The position numbers and the translations under genes are program-made. Positions 6,029-10,038 of a stretch of DNA of 10,038 bases are shown here, piece by piece (the first letter of the stretch is position 1; the number at the start of each line of letters is the position of its first letter). Source of the DNA: DATLHO01 sp035539855 (GTDB taxonomy: Bacteria > Bacteroidota > Ignavibacteria > OLB7); contig DATLHO010000324.1 of NCBI GenBank assembly GCA_035539855.1, positions 1 through 10,038 on the forward strand, written 5' to 3'. The notes beneath the pieces are model-generated. The model did no database searches. It was not told the origin of the DNA and worked only from the letters and a program-made list of their open reading frames with translations.

Positions 6029-8044
6029 ATGAGCGTCTTGCGACGTTTACTCTCCAGTTGTGCAGCTCTCGTCGCGCTCGTCGGCATCACCGGCACGAGC
6101 GCGCTCGCGCAGAGCACCGCGATCACGATCGAGCCGGATACCCTCGACTTTGTCCGCGTCCAGGGCGGCAGCTTCGCTGAGGCCGGCTTCACCATCACCA
6201 ACGTCGGCGCCGACACCGTCACCGGCAGCGTTCAGAATTCGACAGGCGTCTTCCAGACCATGCAGGGCGGAGGCGTCTTCACGCTTGCCGCGGGCGACTC
6301 GCTCGAGGTTCTCGTGCGCTTCACGCCGAGCGCGGCGCAGATCTTCAGCGACTCGCTCGCTATCAACTACACCGTCGACGACAGCTCGTATGTCGCCTAC
6401 GTCTACACGCTCGGCGCGGGCGCCGACGTCGGCAGCGTCGTCGTCGAGATCCCCGACAGCGTCGACTTCGGATCGGTCCAGGTCGGACAGACCGCGACGA
6501 CCACGATCCAGATCATCAACAACTCCGACAGCGCGCGATTCTTGGGACTCGTCGGAAGCCTCAGCGGAGCGTTCTCGGCCGAGGTGGGAGCCGAGGGCAT
6601 CTCGATCGACGCGGGCGACACGCTCGACCTGGAGCTGACGTTCGCGCCCACGGAGGCGGGTCCCGCAGTCGACTCGCTCGTCATCACGTACGTCTCGGAC
6701 TTCGCGATCGAGACGGCGACGGTCGTGCTCACCGGCGTTGGTGTCGCGGGATCGGTCGTCGACACGGTCGACGTCATGGTGACGCCCGAGGCGCTCGTCT
6801 TCGGAAACGTCCATGTCGGCGCGACGTCGACGCAGACGGTCTACGTGACGAACACGTCGGATTCGGCACGGCTCGTCGGGACGGTCGTTGCAGGTGGTGG
6901 AGCCTTCACGGTCGTCAGCGGCGGGGGCGCCTTTTCGCTCGCCGCCGGTGAGTCGCGCGCGATCACGGTCCGCTTCGCACCGACCGCGGAACTGACCTAC
7001 AGCGATTCGCTCATGATCGTGTACGCCGGAACCGGAGGCATCACCGACACCGCGTCGGTGTCGCTCACGGGCGTCGGCACCGCGGTGACGACACCGGTCG
7101 TCGGCGTGTCGGTGCAGCCGAGCGTCGTCACGTTCGGTAGCGTCGTCGTCGGCGACAACAGCATGCGCACGGTGACGATCACCAACACGAGCGACGTTGC
7201 GATCGTCGCCGGCACGATCGCCCCGACGGGACTCGGCGCGGCGTTCTCGATCGAATCCGGCACGGGCGCCTTCACGCTCGCACCGGGTCAGTCGCACACG
7301 GTCACGCTCGAGTTCGCGCCGACCGCGACGGGACTCGCCATCGACTCGCTGAGCATCGTCTTCGCGGGCGGCCTCGGCCTCGAGACCCAGGTCGTGACGC
7401 TCGTCGGCGCCGGCATCGAAGCGGCCTCGACCGGCGGCGGCATCGCGCTTTCGACCTCGACGCTCGCCTTCGGCTCGACGACCGTCGGCTCGACGATGCA
7501 GCAGCAGTTGACGATCACCAACCCGTCGGCCAGCACGACGCTCACCGGCACGATCCTCAACCCGTCCGCGCCGTTCTTCGTCGACGGCGCCGCGGGACCG
7601 TTCACGCTCGCGCCGGGCGAGACGCGCACCGTCACCGTGGTCTACACTCCGGTGGTCGCCGGCACGTTCAGCGACAACCTCGTGATCGCCTTCGCCAACG
7701 GTGACTCGACCGGCACGGCGCTCGTGCACCTGACCGGCTCCGCGTCGATCGTCTCGGGCATCGCGAGCGAGCGCGCGGTGCGCTCGATGCTGTCGATCGC
7801 GAGCTACCCGGAGCCGGCGCGCAACCGGGCGACGATCCGCTACGCGAGCGAGCGCGGCGGACACGTCCGCATCGCGATCGTCGACGCGCGCGGCCGCGAG
7901 GTCGCCCGCCCGCTCGATGCCGTCGTCGACGCAGGGGCGCACACGATCGAGTGGTCGACCGAGTCGATGCCCGCAGGAGTCTACATCGTGACGATGCGCT
8001 CGGTGGGTGAGACGACGAGCCGTCGGATTACTGTTGTGCGCTAG
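6029..8044 (+). CDS. Secreted choice-of-anchor-D (HASPA-like) repeat protein with T9SS type A sorting domain
   Basis: The 671-residue product has a Sec signal peptide (MSVLRR then a hydrophobic core, cut A27|Q28) followed by five tandem Ig-like repeats of about 103-112 residues: 29-131, 132-238, 239-350, 351-462 and 463-573. Most repeats share a strand with a FG-(S/N)-VxVG turn, a T(I/V)xNxS motif, GAFTLAPGE or a variant, and a closing (F/Y)xP...SDSL...LTGVG. This is the pattern of choice-of-anchor-D/ASPM-SPD-2-Hydin domains. The first repeat is the most divergent (DFVRVQGGS in place of DFGxVxVG). The C-terminus (about 587-671) is a T9SS sorting domain: SYPEPARNRATI, VRIAIVDARGREV, MPAGVYIVTM. 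The protein is predicted to be secreted or surface-anchored; such repeats act as spacers or binding modules, and no catalytic domain is seen. It is transcribed divergently from paralogue 2 and ends in front of a strong hairpin. Confidence 0.93.
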   Translation: MSVLRRLLSSCAALVALVGITGTSALAQSTAITIEPDTLDFVRVQGGSFAEAGFTITNVGADTVTGSVQNSTGVFQTMQGGGVFTLAAGDSLEVLVRFTPSAAQIFSDSLAINYTVDDSSYVAYVYTLGAGADVGSVVVEIPDSVDFGSVQVGQTATTTIQIINNSDSARFLGLVGSLSGAFSAEVGAEGISIDAGDTLDLELTFAPTEAGPAVDSLVITYVSDFAIETATVVLTGVGVAGSVVDTVDVMVTPEALVFGNVHVGATSTQTVYVTNTSDSARLVGTVVAGGGAFTVVSGGGAFSLAAGESRAITVRFAPTAELTYSDSLMIVYAGTGGITDTASVSLTGVGTAVTTPVVGVSVQPSVVTFGSVVVGDNSMRTVTITNTSDVAIVAGTIAPTGLGAAFSIESGTGAFTLAPGQSHTVTLEFAPTATGLAIDSLSIVFAGGLGLETQVVTLVGAGIEAASTGGGIALSTSTLAFGSTTVGSTMQQQLTITNPSASTTLTGTILNPSAPFFVDGAAGPFTLAPGETRTVTVVYTPVVAGTFSDNLVIAFANGDSTGTALVHLTGSASIVSGIASERAVRSMLSIASYPEPARNRATIRYASERGGHVRIAIVDARGREVARPLDAVVDAGAHTIEWSTESMPAGVYIVTMRSVGETTSRRITVVR

Positions 8045-8069
8045 CGCCAGGAACAGGATTCTCCCGAAC

Positions 8070-8106
8070 GCCAGAGGCCCGGCCATGTCATGGCCGGGCC
8101 TCTGGC
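8070..8106. terminator. Perfect 17-bp stem-loop, probable bidirectional terminator
   Basis: GCCAGAGGCCCGGCCAT (8070-8086), loop GTC, and its exact complement at 8090-8106, starting 25 nt after the stop codon at 8044. It is very GC-rich and lies between the plus-strand gene and the minus-strand relic, so it could end transcripts from both sides. The T-content after it is weak (ATTGTCT on the plus strand, none on the minus), so termination may need another factor. Confidence 0.75.
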
Positions 8107-8163
8107 ATTGTCTGGAAACGTCCAGCGCTTCCCGTGCCGGTCTGCCCCAGGTCAACCGAATGC

Positions 8164-8195
8164 CCGGTGATGTCACCGGTCACGTTGCCCGTGAC
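8164..8195. repeat. Cluster of two short perfect dyads
   Basis: CCGGTGA-TG-TCACCGG (8164-8179) is followed, sharing one base, by GTCACG-TTGCC-CGTGAC (8179-8195). TTGCCCG then recurs just downstream (8198-8204). The cluster lies between the terminator hairpin and the 3' end of the relic, and nothing here looks coding. Its role is unknown: it could be an operator pair or part of the relic's degraded 3' flank. Confidence 0.45.
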
Positions 8196-8261
8196 ATTGC
8201 CCGACATGGCCGGCATGCGATCGTCGCCGTCGCCACCGGTGCATCCCCGGGGCAACGACGA

Positions 8262-8363
8262 TCAATCGCCAACAACCACTACACGCGCCGTTGACGTGCC
8301 CGTCGCCGACGTCAAAAGCGCGGCGATGAGCGCGCAGAATCGTCCAGGGTACAGTCGTTTCAT
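8262..8363 (-). pseudogene. Internally deleted third copy of the propeller gene: 33-codon in-frame mini-ORF
   Basis: From an ATG at 8363 to a TGA at 8262 the minus strand encodes 33 residues. The first 17 (MKRLYPGRFCALIAALL) match paralogue 2's signal-peptide start (MKRLYPVRSCALLAALL). The remaining 16 (TSATGTSTARVVVVGD) match the very end of the sorting domain (VSATGTSTAQLVVVGQ). About 710 internal codons are absent, yet the frame is preserved. The GGTGGTG before the start, the leader stem-loop and the promoter are conserved at the same distances as in paralogue 2. Similarity continues past the stop for some 40 nt (GTCGTTGCCCCGG and GGTGGCGACG). The junction lies near codons 16-18. Several substitutions relative to both full copies indicate an older divergence. 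It cannot be a propeller; it is most simply a deletion relic, although a small expressed peptide is not excluded. Confidence 0.88.
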
Positions 8364-8403
8364 GACACCACCGTAAGTGACGTGTTGGGATGAAGGACAC
8401 GGT

Positions 8404-8426
8404 CTCCGACGGTGCGCGCGGCGGAG
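8404..8426 (-). promoter_or_regulatory. Conserved leader stem-loop of the propeller family (relic copy)
   Basis: CTCCG (8404-8408) and CGGAG (8422-8426) with a GGTGCGCGC-containing loop, 41 nt from the relic's ATG exactly as in paralogue 2. The flanking leader (GAAGGACACGGT on the plus strand) is also identical to paralogue 2. Confidence 0.5.
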
Positions 8427-8433
8427 TGGTGGG

Positions 8434-8465
8434 GAAAGGTATCAGGGGAGGGCGTGTGGTACAAG
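8434..8465 (-). promoter_or_regulatory. Bacteroidota-type promoter in front of the relic
   Basis: Minus-strand CTTG (8465-8462), 20 nt, TACCTTTC (8441-8434). The -7 box is identical to that of paralogue 2 and stands at the same 71-nt distance from the ATG. The 20-nt spacer itself differs between the two, which suggests that the boxes rather than the spacer are retained. Confidence 0.55.
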
Positions 8466-8477
8466 TGGGGGACTCTG

Positions 8478-8497
8478 GCCGTACCGTTCGGCACGGC
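8478..8497. repeat. Interrupted palindrome
   Basis: GCCGT (8478-8482) pairs with ACGGC (8493-8497) and, after one A-C mismatch, CC pairs with GG around a GTTC turn. It lies in the gene-free stretch between the relic's promoter and the amylase promoter; no function can be assigned. Confidence 0.3.
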
Positions 8498-8510
8498 TGC
8501 CGCCGAAGAA

Positions 8511-8547
8511 GGATCCCCGACCTCGCTTCGCTCGGTCGAGGATGACG
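8511..8547. repeat. Possible dispersed REP-like element (CGCTTCGCTCG core)
   Basis: GGATCCCCGACC, TCGCTTCGCTC, GGTCGAGGATGACG in a row, with a 5-bp stem CGACC/GGTCG (8518-8522/8534-8538). The layout GGAT...CGCTTCGCTC...GGATGACG resembles short palindromic repeats dispersed between genes in many bacterial genomes. Only one copy is visible here, so repetition is inferred. The rest of the 8364-8662 stretch holds the two promoters described separately and no convincing gene. Confidence 0.35.
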
Positions 8548-8598
8548 AGGGCGCGCTCGGGTTGGGGTGGAGGAGCTCCGTGGGAGAGGCATGCGGCG

Positions 8599-8630
8599 TT
8601 TGACTCACCGCATCGGCATCGGTACCTTCG
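8599..8630 (+). promoter_or_regulatory. Bacteroidota-type promoter of the amylase gene
   Basis: TTTG (8599-8602), exactly 20 nt, TACCTTCG (8623-8630). This is the closest match in the window to the -33/-7 consensus, with the same spacing as the promoters of paralogue 2 and the relic. Transcription would start near 8636, giving a leader of roughly 27 nt. Confidence 0.6.
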
Positions 8631-8662
8631 TCGCCGCGAATCCCACCAGATGCGGAGCCATC

Positions 8663-10033
8663 ATGTTTTCACACGAGACGATCCTACAGGCGTTCTACTG
8701 GGACTGCCCGCGTGAGGCCGGCGTCGAGTTCGCGTGGTGGCCGCACGTCGAGCGCGAGGTCGCGGCGCTGGCCGAGGCGGGCTTCACGTCGCTGTGGCTG
8801 CCGCCGGTGAGCAAGACGATGAACAGCGCGTCGATGGGATACGATCCCTACGACTATTACGACCTCGGGTCGCTCGCGAACAAGGGGAACCGGCCCGAGA
8901 CGTGGTTTGGCTCCGAGGCGCAGTTGCGGTCGCTGATCGCAACTGCGCACGAGATGAAGCTGCGGGTCTTCGCCGACCTCGTCGTCAATCACAACAGCGG
9001 CGGCGACGAACTCGAGGTCAACGCGATCGACCAGCAGAGCCGGTGGACGAAGTTCAACCCGATGAGCGGGAAGTTCGTCCGCGACTGGCGCTCGTTCCAT
9101 CCGTCGCCGTACGACAGCGTCGACGAGATGCCCGAGTTCGAGGGGATGCCCGATCTGTGTCATCGCAATCCCCAGGTGTTCTCCGAGATCATGACGTACG
9201 CGGCATGGCTCGTCGAGGAGATCGGCTTCGACGGCTTTCGCTACGACATGGTCAAGGCCTACGGAGCGTGGCTGATCACCGCGCTGCAGGAATTCCGCTA
9301 CAGCAAGCCCGGCGAGCCGCCATTCGGCTTCCGCATCTACGGCGTGGCCGAGTGCTGGGAGGGAACCCGCTTCGTCAGCGAATGGCTTGCCGGCGCGAAC
9401 CACTGGTCGGAGAACGAGGTGCAGGCGTTCGACTTCGAGCTGCGCGGGCGGCTGCGCGATCTTTGCGATCGTTATGGGTACTCGTTGCGCGAGCTGCTCG
9501 CGCCGGGCACGCTGTTGTCGGATCACCCGGAGCTGGCGACGACGTTCGTCGAGAATCACGACGTGCATCGCCCCGGCGACGCGCGTCACCACCATCCTGT
9601 TGTCAATGACAAGATGCTGGCGTACGCGTTCATCCTGATGCAGCCGTCCGACGCGTGCGTCTTCTGGAAGGACTACTTCGAGTATGGACTGGGCATGCCC
9701 GGCTCGCCGCACGGCATCGCTCAGCTCGTCGCGCTGCGCGGGGCGTACGCGATCGGTGCGCAGCGCACGCTCTGGCTCGACGACGATCTCTACATCATGG
9801 CACGCGGCGACGCGACCGAGCCGCCGGGCCTCGTCTTCGTGCTCAACAATCGCGGCGATCGTTGGAACGGCGCGTCGGTCGCCACACCATTCCAGAACGC
9901 GCGCCTTGTGCCACTTGCGTGGCGCGGAACGGGTGACAATGCCGAGCCCGAGACGAAGCGCTCCGACGGCGAAGGCCGCGTCGATCTCTGGGCGCCGCCG
10001 CGCGGGTACGCGGTGTACGTGCCGAGAGGGTAG
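8663..10033 (+). CDS. GH13 family alpha-amylase, cytoplasmic
   Basis: The 456-residue product is a complete (beta/alpha)8-barrel glycoside hydrolase of family GH13, predicted to cleave internal alpha-1,4 bonds of starch or glycogen-type glucans with retention. The conserved regions are all present: I, DLVVNH (105-110); V, MPDLCHRNP (162-170); II, GFRYDMVKA (191-199) with nucleophile D195; III, YGVAECWEG (226-234) with acid/base E230; IV, FVENHD (295-300) with D300. The N-terminal QAFYWDC, LWLPP and GYDPYDYYDLG, and the FRYDMVKAYGAWL segment, resemble the plant/archaeal-type subfamilies (near GH13_6/7), but subfamily placement is by eye. The last 90 or so residues form the usual C-terminal beta domain. 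There is no signal peptide, lipobox, sorting domain or carbohydrate-binding module, so it should act in the cytoplasm on stored glucan or imported dextrins. The start at 8663 has a GGAG (8654-8657) five bases upstream and begins at the family N-terminus; the longer frame to 8567 would cross the promoter. Confidence 0.95.
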   Translation: MFSHETILQAFYWDCPREAGVEFAWWPHVEREVAALAEAGFTSLWLPPVSKTMNSASMGYDPYDYYDLGSLANKGNRPETWFGSEAQLRSLIATAHEMKLRVFADLVVNHNSGGDELEVNAIDQQSRWTKFNPMSGKFVRDWRSFHPSPYDSVDEMPEFEGMPDLCHRNPQVFSEIMTYAAWLVEEIGFDGFRYDMVKAYGAWLITALQEFRYSKPGEPPFGFRIYGVAECWEGTRFVSEWLAGANHWSENEVQAFDFELRGRLRDLCDRYGYSLRELLAPGTLLSDHPELATTFVENHDVHRPGDARHHHPVVNDKMLAYAFILMQPSDACVFWKDYFEYGLGMPGSPHGIAQLVALRGAYAIGAQRTLWLDDDLYIMARGDATEPPGLVFVLNNRGDRWNGASVATPFQNARLVPLAWRGTGDNAEPETKRSDGEGRVDLWAPPRGYAVYVPRG

Positions 10034-10038
10034 GAGGG

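Noticed and set aside
6047..8176. 709-codon minus-strand open frame
   Set aside because: It is antisense to the choice-of-anchor-D gene, rich in D/R/A with no recognisable motif, and runs through the terminator hairpin.
8164..8204. CRISPR-like or tandem repeat array
   Set aside because: There are only two short dyads and a doubled TTGCCCG, with no regular repeat-spacer pattern.
8412..8603. Small plus-strand open frames between the relic and the amylase
   Set aside because: They have no ribosome-binding site, overlap the relic's promoter and the repeat-like element, and encode low-complexity GC-driven peptides.

Overview
The window suggests a GC-rich member of the Bacteroidota/Chlorobiota (FCB) assemblage. 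Three proteins end in a type IX secretion system (T9SS) type A sorting domain. At least three start regions carry the Bacteroidota-type promoter (a TTG box, 20 nt, then TAnnTTYN). Choice-of-anchor-D (HASPA/ASPM-SPD-2-Hydin-like) repeats and Asp-box propellers are also typical of Ignavibacteria/Kapabacteria-like genomes. The lineage is an inference; no marker gene is present.

Layout. 1-867 (minus) is the N-terminal part of a lipoprotein that runs off the left edge. 1093-3318 and 3559-5790 (both minus) are tandem paralogues. Each encodes a secreted Asp-box (BNR-like) beta-propeller protein of about 740 residues with a signal peptide and a T9SS sorting domain. 5791-6028 is a divergent intergenic region. 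6029-8044 (plus) encodes a 671-residue secreted protein with five Ig-like choice-of-anchor-D repeats and its own sorting domain, followed by a perfect 17-bp palindrome that probably acts as a terminator. 8262-8363 (minus) is a third member of the propeller family reduced to a 33-codon in-frame ORF: signal-peptide start joined directly to the last residues of the sorting domain, with promoter and leader still in place. 8663-10033 (plus) is a complete cytoplasmic GH13 alpha-amylase.

How it fits together. The propeller genes, the relic and the repeat protein form a small cell-surface/secretome locus; all intact members should cross the inner membrane by Sec and the outer membrane by T9SS. The propeller genes appear to be separate transcription units: each has a start-proximal promoter-like element and 225-240 nt of non-coding DNA between genes. 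The amylase has a promoter of the same architecture but no sequence link to the secreted proteins. I see no defence system, mobile element, CRISPR array, tRNA or rRNA. The most unusual observation is the internally deleted third copy. Next are the near-identical 3' blocks shared by the two full copies and the conserved promoter-leader unit in front of all three.
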